From positions 180,463,654-180,527,653 of the forward strand of contig CM030368.1 of assembly GCA_017893485.1 (NCBI GenBank): DNA of 64,000 nucleotides, in the 5' to 3' direction. The translations under genes were made by a program, and so were the position numbers. Shown piece after piece: positions 1-10,849 of this stretch. Source of the stretch: Hemerocallis citrina (lineage: Eukaryota > Streptophyta > Magnoliopsida > Asparagales > Asphodelaceae). Every line of letters begins with the position of its first letter. The first letter of the stretch is position 1. The notes below the pieces were generated by a model. The model made no database searches, was not told where the DNA came from, and worked only from the letters and a program-made list of their open reading frames with translations.

Positions 1-1582
1 ATCTCATATGATGTCTCTTGAACCGTTTTAGATGAACACGACTAAGTGTGAAAGCAGTTTTTAATAGAGCATGTCCCCAGAAGGAGCCTGAAAGATCTGC
101 ATGACTCATTATGGATCGGACCATGTCTAACAAGGTCTGGTTCCTCCTCTCAAAGACACCATTCCATTGCGGTATTTCAGGGGGAGTGAGTTGAGATATT
201 ATCCCGCACTCTTTTAGATGGTCATCAAAATCTTGGCTTAAGTACTCACCACCTCGATCTGATCGAAGGGCTTTAATACTTTTACCAAGTCAGTTTTGCA
301 CCTCGTTCTTGAATTCTTTAAACTTTTCAAATGACTCTTATTTGTGTTTCATCAGATACACAAACCCATATCTACTGAAATCATCAGTAAATATATTGAA
401 GTACTGAAAACATCCTTTAGCAAATATGTTGAAAGGTCCGCAGACATCACTATGTATGAGACCTAAAAGATCACTAGCCCTTTCACCTTTTCCAGTGAAT
501 GGAGCTTTTGTTATTTTTCCCAACAAACAAGGTTCACATGGCTCATATGATTCAAAATCAAATGAGTCCAAAAATCCATCTATTTAGAGTCTGGATATGC
601 AGTTCTCATTTATGTGACCCAAACAACAATGCCAGAGGTAAATTGGGTTCATATCATTTGATTTGAACCTTTTAGTATATATATTATAGATGAGAATTTC
701 GAGGTCGAGAATATAAAGTCCATTACTCAATTTTGCACTAGCATAACAGATATCATTCAAATAAATAAAATAACTTTTATCCTTTATTATAAATGAAGAA
801 ACCCTTCTGGTCCAAACAAGAAATAGAAATAATATTCCTACTAATAGAAGACACACAATAAAACTCAATGATAAGCCCAATGAGTAATGATAAATGACAA
901 GTTCCTACAGCTAATGCAGCAACTTTTGCTCCATTTTCAACTCGTAGGTCAACTTCGTCCTTAACCAATGGTTTACTCCTTTTGAGATCCTGCACATTTA
1001 CACAAATGTGAGATCCACATCCAATATCTAATACCCAAGATGCAGAAGTAGATAAATTGACTTCTATAACAAAAATACTTGTAGGGGAAGTCTCAATTCA
1101 TTTTTTCTTCTTAAGCTCCTACAGGTACTTATGACAGCTCCTCTTTAAATGTCCGGTCTCACCACAGTGGAAGCATGTGCCCTCCTTGGCCACCCCACCT
1201 TTAGGTTTAAGGCAGAAGTGCTGGGCTTGAAATTGCCCTTGCTCTTCCCCTTGCCATTGAGTTTCTTAATCTATTTTTTGCCCTTACCATTACCTTTGCC
1301 TGTTGGACCATCATAATGGACTTTCCCTTATTAATATTCTGCTTAACAGTTCTCAACATGCTTAGCAGTTCTGACAGAGGTTTTTCAATTTCATTCATTT
1401 TGTAGTTCATGGCGAATTGACTATAACTTTCCGTCAACGATTGCAGGACCAAGTTAGTGGCCAACTCTTAACCCAAAGGGAAACTAAGCTTTCCAACGTT
1501 CTCTATGTACCCACTCATCTTGAGCACATGAGTTCCAACATTGCTTCCTTCTGACAGTTTGCACTGAAACAATACCTTTGAG
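1..1582 (-). pseudogene. copia 1 gag 3' end, protease area, GAG-pre-integrase and integrase fragments
   Basis: Integrase is recognised from HSDVCGPF and FTDDFSRYGFVYLM (338-571), then RSDRGGEY and the PQWNGVFERRNQTLLDM stretch within 1-300. These carry the D, D and E of the copia integrase core. The GAG-pre-integrase motif LWHCCLGH lies near 600-640. A retroviral-type zinc knuckle (CFHCGETGHLKRSC) is encoded around 1140-1185. The N-terminal side shows gag-like sequence at 1207-1464. Stops and frame changes separate these blocks, so no full-length polyprotein is possible. Confidence 0.85.
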
Positions 1583-1613
1583 TGTAATACCCCGTAATTT
1601 CAAAAAGATATAA

Positions 1614-1658
<45 letters not shown>

Positions 1659-2057
1659 AGAGGTATTAATGATGAGAGGGGGGGCCCACAGTTTGAGAAG
1701 CGGCAGGTGACGCTGCTATGGCGATGACATCAGCAGTGACGACACCAGGGAGCCCACCCGGGGATTGTGAAGTGCAGTGGATGCTGCTATTCTCTCTTCG
1801 CTGACGTGGCGGGGTCCCACGTGAGAAGGGGCTTCGGCTGTACACACAAGAGAGAGGAGAGAGAGTATTAAGAATTGTCCTATATCGGGAATACAAATAG
1901 ATTAACTAAATATAAATATAATAGCCAGGGATTAGAGGTCACCAATAAGCTATAACACCTTTTATGAGGCAGCCTGTGGTGGGCAGTTGTACTATAAATA
2001 ATAAACTGTTTGATAAAAATAATAAAAATTGTCTGAGTATTGGGGCGGGGTGTTACA
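1583..2057 (+). repeat. TRIM copy 1, 5' LTR
   Basis: 475-bp LTR bounded by TG and CA. It carries a (TG)n run at about 1614-1652 just inside its start, where the 3' LTR instead carries (TA)n(TAA)n. The segment near the 3' end, around the words GGCAGCCTGTGGTGGGCAG, is conserved with the second TRIM at 46206-47567. Confidence 0.9.
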
Positions 2058-2212
2058 AATGGTATCACAGCCGACTTTCGACACCAAGTGTAGGAAAAGA
2101 GTAGGTACTCGGCGAGATGTATGCCTGAGAGGGAGCTGTGGTCTAAGAGGGAGCTGTGGTCAGTGCGCTGGCCCGAAATCAGCTGAATCAGGCCAGGAAT
2201 TAGCTGAATCAG

Positions 2213-2445
2213 GGTACTCCCGCTCCCCATCGGCTAGAAAGGAGATCCTACACTAGATTGCATACCCCGTACTCAGCGAGGATGCTGATTTCTAAAGGGG
2301 GGTGTATGTAATACCCTGTAATTTCAAAGAGATGGTACTCCCGCTCCACATCGGCTAGAAAGGAGATCCTGCGCTAGATTGCATGCTCCGTACTCAGTGA
2401 GGACGCTGATTTCTAAAGGGGGGTGTATGTAATACCCCGTAATTT

Positions 2446-2452
<7 letters not shown>
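2213..2452 (+). repeat. 120-bp tandem duplication inside TRIM copy 1
   Basis: The block 2213-2332 is repeated at 2333-2452. Each unit contains the last internal bases, the polypurine tract and about the first 25 bases of the LTR. The element therefore has two polypurine tracts and a stub of an extra LTR start at 2307-2332. Confidence 0.85.
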
Positions 2453-2544
<92 letters not shown>

Positions 2545-2949
2545 TAAGAGGTATTAATGTTGAGAAGGGAGGGGGGCCCACGGGTTGAGAAGCAGCATGT
2601 GACGCTGCTGTGCCGGTGACGTCAGCGGTGACGTCACCAGGGGGCCCACCCGGGGATTGTAAAGTGCAGCGGATGCTACTATTCTCTCTTCGCTGACGTG
2701 GTGGGGTCCCCCATGAGAAGGAGCTTCGACTGTACACGCAAGAGAGAGGACAGAGAGTATTAAGAATTGCCCCATATCGGGAATACAAATAGATTAATTA
2801 AATATAAATACAATAGCTCGGGATTAGAGGTCACCAATAAGCTATAGCACCTTTTATGAGGCAACCTGTGGTGGGCAGTTGTACTATAAATAATAATTTG
2901 TCTGATAAAAATAATAAAAATTATCTGAATATTGGGGCGGGGCATTACA
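2428..2949 (+). repeat. TRIM copy 1, 3' LTR
   Basis: 522-bp LTR preceded directly by the polypurine tract. It is longer than the 5' LTR because of a (TA)n then (TAA)n microsatellite at about 2449-2543. Confidence 0.9.
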
Positions 2950-2954
2950 TTGAG

Positions 2955-3290
2955 ACTTCAAATCTCTCATGCCAAGTCTGCTATTGATAGAGCCTCTTGA
3001 GGTGTGTGATCATATCGTAGGCATCTATGTTCGCATGTTGCTTCTGAAGCTTAGAGTTCATGGTGGCTAGCATGAGACAACCAACGTCCAAGGCGTCATC
3101 TTGATGTTTTGTATGAGATCATTTTCAGTGCGAGAGGCACTTGCTGCAGGTAGCTCAGGAATAGGCTACTCTAGAATATACAGCTTTTTCTTATGCCTGA
3201 GGAGTATCCTCAGATTCCAGACTAGACAATTTTTCCTTCTCAAGGACAGATCATAATGATAGGTTATTTGATGCGTTGGATGCCATTGTA
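2955..3290 (-). pseudogene. copia 1 gag, N-terminal part
   Basis: On the minus strand a start near 3283 reads MASNASNNLSL, with internal stops, then a gag-like stretch ending AYDMITHLKRLYQ, the typical copia gag (UBN2-type) ending before the zinc-knuckle half. The reading resumes on the far side of the TRIM at 1582 and below, so this is one gag gene split by an insertion. Nonsense codons show that it was already decaying or has decayed since. Confidence 0.65.
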
Positions 3291-4720
3291 ATCTATCAAA
3301 AGAAACATGCAAAGTAAATATCATTTTAATGAAATATTAAACATAAATATGCGAAGTATGTATCATGATATTGAAATATTTAATAAGGTCTTTTATTAAA
3401 TACACCTCATACTATTTTTATTCAAATCAACGACCCTCGTCATTGACTCGGAAAATTCCATCATAAGATTTTCTAGTAGGCCAAGTTCTGTATTTCACCT
3501 AGTTCTGAGTCAGCTTTGGCAGATCACCCAAAATTCAGTTATTTAGGTTGGGAAAACTTCCCACTTACATTGTACTTGAATAGTTTGGTGAATAACACTT
3601 ATTCTAATCTATCTCATAGGCTAAAGTCCAACTCTATGCCTCTAAACTTTCAATCCTATTGAAATAGCCTATTTAAGTCAGACCTAATGGTTGGTAATTG
3701 AATATTACTTTTTTCCCATCGCGTCTCACTATGATAGATAAAGGCACCCTGCTTTAGCAGACTTACACTTAACCGATCCTAGCCTAGACAAGTGTCATGC
3801 ATTGGAAGTCATCTTATTGGGACTTAATATTTACTTTGAGGAATTTTGTTATTTTATTAATCGATCTCACCATTGAACATCCATTAGCATACAACTAAAA
3901 TAATGTATCTCATACAAATTTAAAAGCATAAAATATATGTGACATGGTTGTGGCCCTAACACACTGATTCTCCCAAGCCAATGAGAGTATTAAAAACCAA
4001 ACGAAGGGATTATACCATCGTCTCCAAGCAGCTTTCCAATCTTGTTCTTATATGGTTGCCAATTTCTTGCCTCCTCAATGAGATTACATTTACATATAAA
4101 GAAAGAATATACAATCGGAGTATAGAGAGAAATGATTACATTGAGAATGTATAAAGAAAGACATGACACACAGGTCGAATTTAAAATACCAAAATATAAA
4201 AAATACATCACAGAACATAAACCATGCAACGCAGAACTAAACCATGTATCAAAGAAATAAGGCCACAACCACGCACCATGCATCACATAACATAATAAAC
4301 AAAGAATATGTTGTTATGATTTTATTTAGTTTATTTAAAATGGATTTGTTTTTGGGGAATCAATATTGCCCTACGCAGAGTTGGCACAGGGATCTGCCTC
4401 ATCATCCCTTGCCACCACCAGAGCATGAACTATCTATGTCTTAAGAAACCCTAACACCACTTTAAATGACAAGGGGCATGAACTCTTCATGCTTTAAGAA
4501 ACCCTAACGTTATTGCAAATAACATCTTACTACTCTAGGTTTTTAATGGTTCCATACCGAGGGCTACCCTAGTATGACATCTATGTTAACAATCAACACA
4601 TAAACAAATCCTTATATTGCAAATGTTGCAAAAATTATATCACACATGAATTTCTTCCAAAGTATGAACATATCATGAATAATCACATATCATACATAAC
4701 CGAATTATGGTTTCACATGT

Positions 4721-4734
4721 GACTCTGATACCAT
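4721..4734 (-). other. copia 1 primer-binding site
   Basis: Read on the minus strand this is ATGGTATCAGAGTC directly after an LTR end of ...CTAACA. It is complementary to the 3' end of initiator Met-tRNA, the usual primer for copia elements, and fixes the LTR border at 4735. Confidence 0.85.
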
Positions 4735-5760
4735 TGTTAGGTTTCGAATGCAATCACATATTAAATACACAACGGAAAAATTACAAAAATATCGAAACAT
4801 AGCCATGGATCCATGTAAAAACCATAAATCGTGTTTAGGAGTTATACCTTAAAGATGGATCTACTGTCTCCACAGTATGTCTATCACAGCACTGCAATAT
4901 TACGGTGCCTCTATGGTATCCACATGAATGGAACGAAAAAGGGCTCTCCCTCAGGTCACGGTGCTAGTTGCGGGAAGGGGATGTTCCTCCTCACAATCTA
5001 TCTCTCTCACTTTCTGCGATGGCTAGAGTTTTTATCACGTGTTTCTTTTCCACAGATACATATCATATTCGTGTTGGGCTCACCTCATTACTCTCTTAGG
5101 ATGCAGAAAACCAACCCTGAGAGAGTAATGATGTTGTTGGGCTCACAATTTGACCTGGGTCAGATTCGTGTGTGGGCTTTTGAACTTTAGTCGGCCCATT
5201 TAAGCTAATTAAATGTCCAACCAATGCCAGGAGTCCAAGTCTTACTTGTATCTCTAATTAAATTCATCTTATGAATTTAAATCCCAATTTCGATCCATTC
5301 TAAGCGTGTGAATCTGTAGGTTCTCATTACGTTGGTAGTCATACTAAAATCATATTCGAGTAGTACAAATAGTGAGCAATATCTAGTAATACATTACTGC
5401 TTCTTAAGTAACGAAAATGTCAGTGATTTGACATAATCTATCCGTGACCAATGTTACCATGTAGTCTAGTCCTTTTTGTCTAGATATCTTAATTGACCAC
5501 AAGACATAGGGAGTGTCACCCTTCTATAATTCAATCTTTGGTTTTTTTATGTCCAAGTAGACTTACTAAAATAAATGAGATCAATATCTCATATTGATTT
5601 ATTTGAGCACAGTCATGTATTTTGCAGTCTCACTCAATCAAGAGGACCGTAGATATCGCTCATGTTATGTAAGAGGGATAAATGGCATCTAAGTTACTCA
5701 CTAGTGTATCCAATATTTTGCACATGTAGAAAATTTATGTCACAATAGTCCTTCTAAGTA
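4735..5760 (-). repeat. copia 1 5' LTR (outer end uncertain)
   Basis: The LTR end next to the primer site is clear at 4735 (TGTTAG on the plus strand). The far end is not: AT-rich LTR-like sequence continues to about 5760 or beyond, and the mate LTR lies outside the window for comparison. The end coordinate is an estimate. I see no gene in it. Confidence 0.5.
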
Positions 5761-6366
5761 AAGATTTAAAGCAAATGAATATAGTATTAGTGGAATTATG
5801 ATCCTAATAACAAGAATTATTATGTAAATACATTTATTTATAATGGTTGAATTGCAAAAGTTGTATGTATTTAAATGATAGAATGCAAAATCACAATTAC
5901 TGAGGACCCAATGGAAATGAGAAGAAGTGAAGATAATTCGATTTTTTCCGTACTGACCCACTTTCAAAAATATTTACCAGACTGTCTCACTTTTGGACAC
6001 GTCAGCATAAAACGCTATTGGTAACAACGACATTTGTTATTTTGATATCGTTGTTGTCAATAGCGGCGCCTATAAAAAAAATTCAATATGTCGTTATTGA
6101 CACTAACAACATAGGTACATTTCGCTTTTTATCATGAGCTTTCTGACTTGAAAAAAAAATTATAATTCAAAAAATATTTTATAACTAATGTCATTATTTC
6201 TAATAATAACTATTTTAAGCTAATGCCGAGTTTTATTGCCATCCATCGGTCAGAAGGTTTAGTGACAAAGAAGAGCAATTCTTACTGAAATTAAGATCCT
6301 TTGAGCTACTGTTTGTGTTTGTTAATGCCTACCCAAGTGGGGCCCTTATTGTTGGTTCCCAAGAGA

Positions 6367-6900
6367 GAATTTTTTGCCTGACCCACTTTTTGAAAATATT
6401 TGGCGCTCTGACCCACTTTCGAAAACAATTAGCAATCTGACCCAATTTTGGACACGTCATCAACAAATGTTATTGGGAAAAATGACATAGGTTATTTGCA
6501 AGTCGTTTTTTCCAATAATGGCATCTATTTTTAAAAAAAATGTTACGTCGTTTTTTGGAGTAACGACATAGGTTACTTTTAGTCGAAGAAGCGTATAGTC
6601 TCAATTGTGAGAAAAAATGGCAAGGGTGAAAATCCTATAACATATGTCGTTCTTTCCAGAAACAGCATTCTCAATACTGATGTCGTTATTTTGAATAACT
6701 ACATCAGATATTTATTTTATTTGCATATAAACAGTGGCCCCCTTCTTCTCCTTCCCCTTTCTCGATCAGATCTCCTTTTTCTCTCTCTTCACTCCCGAAA
6801 CCCACAAATCCTAGATCCCTAAAACAAAAAAAATCCCAAGTATTGGAGTGCTCTTCCCAAAACAAAACAATTAAATACCCATACATAAACCCTAATTGTG
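6367..6900 (+). repeat. MULE 1 left terminal inverted repeat
   Basis: It matches 13600-14130 in inverse orientation. The tip holds three tandem ~29-bp repeats built on TGACCCACTTTYGAAA. Then come palindromic blocks around ACGACATAGGTTA and GTCGTTATT, a TATA box and a pyrimidine-rich leader. Confidence 0.88.
6726..6733 (+). promoter_or_regulatory. TATA box in left TIR of MULE 1
   Basis: TATAAACA is followed by AGTGGCCCCC and a CT-rich leader, upstream of the PMD gene. The mirrored sequence occurs in the right TIR, which argues that it is a kept promoter rather than chance AT-richness. Confidence 0.6.
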
Positions 6901-7579
6901 ATTCCTTCATTTCCTCTTCCGAAATCCGAAATTGTGGTAAGTATTGTAAATCCCTAAATTTATTTTAAAATATTCATTTTGATGAATGAGAGCTATATAT
7001 ATTGGTAGCATAGTACAAGAGATGCATATTAGATTCATCTAAGTAGTAAATATGTAAAATGTACTTAAGGATTGTTGTTGATGATGCGTGAAATGTTCAT
7101 TTTGATGAATGAGAGCTATATTGGTAGTATAGTATAATAGATATAGATTAGATTCATCTAAGTATTAGATATGTGAAATGAGATTCATCTATGTGAGATG
7201 TAGATGAGCTATATTGGTATCTAAGGATTGTCGTCGATGATGTAGTCTGAAAATGGCAATGTTGTATATTAGACATTGATGGATAAATGGTCATACATTA
7301 GAATTGCTATATTTCTAATCATTATATTCATAGTTCGGTATGTATGAATGGATATTGATATGAGATTTGTTTATATACATAGATATGTAGTGTGTGGAGA
7401 TGTTGTGGTGGTGATTGTTATGAGTAGTAATTCGATACGAGTATTGAGAAGTTGTTGTTATCTTCAAACATCGATTATTAATTCTGTTGAAGAAACATGG
7501 CTTACAAATTTGATTATCTCCATACATCATCGTTTATTAATATTGTTCTTGACATATTATTTTTTATGTTCACAGTTAA

Positions 7580-9684
7580 ATGGATCCTACGCAACCATCT
7601 TCTTCCCATGATGTGGGTGCTTCATCTTCATCTTCGCACACACTACAAGGACATCCGGGTCGTCTAGACCCGTCCATACTCTATTTCCAAAAAGATCATA
7701 GGTCGCAAGCGGTGTGGAATGGAGATGTCAAGAAAATGAGTTTCCGAATGCACACCATATTGCCGATGCACCCTCGAATATAAAATTATTTGGTAAATTG
7801 CGGGTTCTATGGAATGTCCATGTTGGCAAAAGTGAAATGCGACCATTCATTACTTTCCTCTCTTGTGGAGCGATGGAGGCCGGAGACACACACGTTCCAC
7901 CTACCCGTTGGTGAGATGACGATCACGCTACAAGATATAGCCGTCAGATCGAGTCTTCCAATCAATGGGGTGGCAGTCACCGGAAACCTGCTTTTCAATA
8001 AAGTGATGTTGGTTAGAGATTATCTTGGGAAGCAGGTTGAAGAGGATGATAGAGGTGTATTCGTCGGGGAATCAATCCGACGTTCATGGCTCTTTACAAA
8101 GTTCAATAATAGTTTGGTAGACGAACCGACCGACTTTGAGATTCAATGTTACACACGAACATATCTTTTGTCGATGATCGAAGGTATTCTCTTTCCTAAT
8201 TCTTCCGGTAATGTAGTCCATTTAATGTACCTTTCCTTGATTGCCGACATACATTGAGCCAGGCGATATAGTTGGGAAAGTGCGGCTTTGGCCTCTTTTT
8301 ACTGTGCCATGTGCAATTGTTCAATAGGGTAGATACAAATGATGGGGCCGATGGGGTTATTGCAAATATGGTGTTGGGAACGAATACACATCGGTCGGCT
8401 CCGAGTAACTTTTCTTTCAAATAATTGGAGTGTGCGTCATGAGAATCCATAGTTGAGGGCTCCTGTAGGTGTGTATTAGACGGGTAAACTCACGTGGGAG
8501 ATAACCCACGTGGTGTGTTGACGTATTATAAGGATGAACTCGATCAGCTTTGGGAAGAGTACGTCAATTGGACACCGTACACGGACAAAAGGCTACAACG
8601 TCTACCCCCAATATGCACGGCCAATAATCACCTTTGGTTGACACGAGCTCCACTTTTTAAATTTTCAGTCGTGGAGTTTTATTACGCTGACCGAGTCCTC
8701 CGCCAATTCAATGCACAACAGCCCATCCCAAAAAAAACAATGTATGACCAAAGACTTCACAATATTACTGGTCAAGGTCGATTGCAAAATATGAATTGGG
8801 CCGATCACCACCGCTCTCATGTAGCATGTTGGAATGAGAGAAAGTACGATTTGGTGGTAGAAGGAATTGCACCATACGACGGGTCATTGCAAACAGCCTA
8901 CATGGCGTGGTACCGTCGTATTACACGATTGTATATTGTCCCAAGAATGGATATCCCCGCAGGTATCCAAATGTCGATACCTAGGCATCAAGTAGAACCA
9001 CCACCGGCACATTCCACGTCACAACCTATGTATCAACCCAAAGCATCCTCGTACCGACTAATGATAAAATTTTGTTCTTATTAACAAATATGAATTTACT
9101 TTTTTGTACACATTTTGCTTTTATTTGTTTAAATAAGTTTGGTTTACTACTAATTTATTTCGTTGGTATTGTTGATTGAAAACACATGGGATATTGTGAG
9201 GAAATGTGCTCATGTGTTGAAGAGCAACGCTTCGAAGGCTTGCAAGGAGTTAGCGAGAGAAATCCTCCATCCATGTTGTACCTTTCTTGAAGAGATTGGT
9301 GATGGTCCGCGCTTCGCTTCTCTTTTACCCTTATCCGAACTTCCCACTCAACCGCCCCGAGTAAATGTTACCCGAGCTCAACCTCCACCACCACGAACAA
9401 GACAAGTTGAACCTCCTGCTGCACCACCACAAAGACAAGCTCAATCTCCACCTAGGTCATCTACACATTCGGGAGCTTCTCCTTCACAATTGCCACGACA
9501 AAGTAAGAGTGTTTCTTTTCCTCCTTCGGGAAGTCAATTAGCATCAGGAGAGATCGAAGAAGTACAAGCGGGGCATGAAGAAGATGTAGGGCCTAGTGTA
9601 CCTGCGACACAAGGAATTACCGAACGTAAGAGGAAATTCCCAGCTCGGAAAAGGAGGGAGCCGCAACGCTATACGCCTAGTTAG
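7580..9684 (+). pseudogene. Plant mobile domain (PMD, MAIN-like) gene carried by MULE 1
   Basis: The predicted protein matches the plant mobile domain family (related to Arabidopsis MAIN and MAIL1), with CGFYGMSMLAKVKCDHSLLS, ERWRPETHTFHLP and VGEMTITLQDIAVRSSLP near the N-terminus. WTPY, DRVLRQF and the HHRSHVACWNER block follow in the second half. A proline- and glutamine-rich tail ends in a basic stretch (9400-9680). The start is the ATG at 7580, just after a likely splice acceptor (TTCACAG to 7575) paired with a donor GTAAGT at 6937, a 639-bp leader intron. Defects are in-frame stops near 7781, 8255 and 8475, a frameshift near 8325, and an unresolved join or intron at 9085-9162. PMD proteins act in the nucleus in silencing and genome stability; what it does for a transposon is unknown. 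Confidence 0.82.
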
Positions 9685-9689
9685 TGTTG

Positions 9690-10840
9690 AATGTTTAAAT
9701 TTGTAATTTTCGAAGCTTTGAATGGCCCAATCACATCAGATACATTTTGAATGTATAATTTTATTATATTTTGATATGTTATGAAGTACTGGATATTTTG
9801 TATTTTTTTATGCTTTTATCATTTGACGCAAACTCGAAACAAATGATGCAATTCGGGTGATGTATTAATTCTATATATATATTATCTCGGGTTTGTAATT
9901 GGATATGTTGTTCATTGTAAAATTGAAGTCTGAAAACAATGAAAACCAAGTTTGGTCTCATGCCTGTGCATGTTTTAGTTGTAATTTATAAGTAACAGAT
10001 GTCGTTATTGCAAATAACGGCATCTGTTACCTGTAACATTATTTACAACGACGCCATCGGTACAAAACATATACAACTTGGTCTGTATTATAATCTAACC
10101 TGATGTCGTTTTTAAGAACAACGGCATCAATGAAAATGATGCCGTTATTATGAAAAACGACATCGGTTAAGTCTTTTATTTCGAGAGAAATGAAGCTCTG
10201 CCAATACCATCTAACTTCATAGTCGTTTATCTGAATAACAACATCTCTTAAGAATGTCGTTATTTCGAAAAAACGACACCAGTTGAGTCTTTTGGTTCGA
10301 GGAAAATGAATCTCTGCCAAACCATCTAACTTCACAGTCGTTTCTCTGAATAATTGCATCTCTTAAGGATGTCGTTATTTGGAATAACGACATCTTTTAA
10401 GGATGTCGTTATTCTGAAAAACGGCACCAGTTGAGTCTTTTATTTCGAGAAAAATGAAACTCTGTCAAACCATTTAACTTCACAGTCGTTTCTGTGGATA
10501 ACGGCATCTCTTAAGGATGTCGTTATTCTGAAAAATGGCATCTCTTAAGTAAATAGTTGTGCATGTTTTGTGCACGTTTTGAAAAACGTCATCTCTTACT
10601 TATCATTTGTACCCAAAACATGCATGGCTATTCATCAAATGCACAGCAATTCAAAATATGTACAGCCATTCCACAAAAAAAGGACATCACAAACATATAT
10701 CTCAGACTCAACTGATTATATTACCATATATTACATCAAATGTTCATAAAATTCAACATCTCTAATTCGTAATAACTTATGGATAGATTTTACACATGTT
10801 GACAATTTGAGATACAACTTTAAATATCTTACAAAATAAA
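9690..10840. repeat. Palindrome-rich centre between the convergent genes of MULE 1
   Basis: No gene is visible. Three copies of a unit of roughly 115-150 bp (starting near 10168, 10283 and 10433) share the words GAGTCTTTT, TTCGAG and CATCTAACTTCA. They are punctuated by inverted words of the type ATGTCGTTATT...AACGACAT, the same word family as in the TIRs. The location, where the two genes' 3' ends meet, suggests terminator or small-RNA-generating sequence, but that is inference. Confidence 0.6.
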
Positions 10841-10849
10841 GCCAACATT

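Larger units (their letters stand above)
1583..2949 (+). mobile_element. TRIM-type non-autonomous LTR retrotransposon (copy 1)
   Basis: Two LTRs start TGTAATACCCCGTAATTTC and end with GTTACA or ATTACA. They flank about 370 bp with no coding capacity, a primer-binding site matching initiator Met-tRNA (TGGTATCACAGCC at 2060-2072) and a polypurine tract (AAAGGGGGG). The flanking 5-bp duplication is TTGAG (1578-1582 and 2950-2954). Size and lack of genes fit a terminal-repeat retrotransposon in miniature, which would need enzymes from another element. It is inserted in the gag of copia 1. A related copy lies at 46206-47567. Confidence 0.92.
1..4734 (-). mobile_element. Ty1/copia retrotransposon 1, internal region (partial, decayed)
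   Basis: The minus strand reads, from high to low coordinates, primer-binding site, long leader, gag, CCHC zinc knuckle, protease area, GAG-pre-integrase and integrase, which is the copia order up to integrase. Reverse transcriptase and the 3' LTR would lie left of position 1, outside the window. The reading frames are broken by stops and frameshifts, and a TRIM splits gag at 1583-2949. The stretch from about 3300 to 4720 holds the leader between primer site and gag; I see no gene in it. Confidence 0.85.

Noticed and set aside
2324..2788. 154-codon minus-strand frame with poly-Leu and Tyr-Ile runs
   Set aside because: It is produced by the TA and TAA microsatellites in the TRIM LTR.
4721..4734. 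Possible tRNA-Met fragment (also at 2060, 27147, 46980 and 47012)
   Set aside because: Only the 13-15 bases complementary to the tRNA 3' end are present, next to LTR borders. These are retrotransposon primer sites, not tRNA genes.
8196..8450. Minus-strand frame of 84 codons inside MULE 1
   Set aside because: Antisense of the PMD gene. The plus strand carries clear family motifs.
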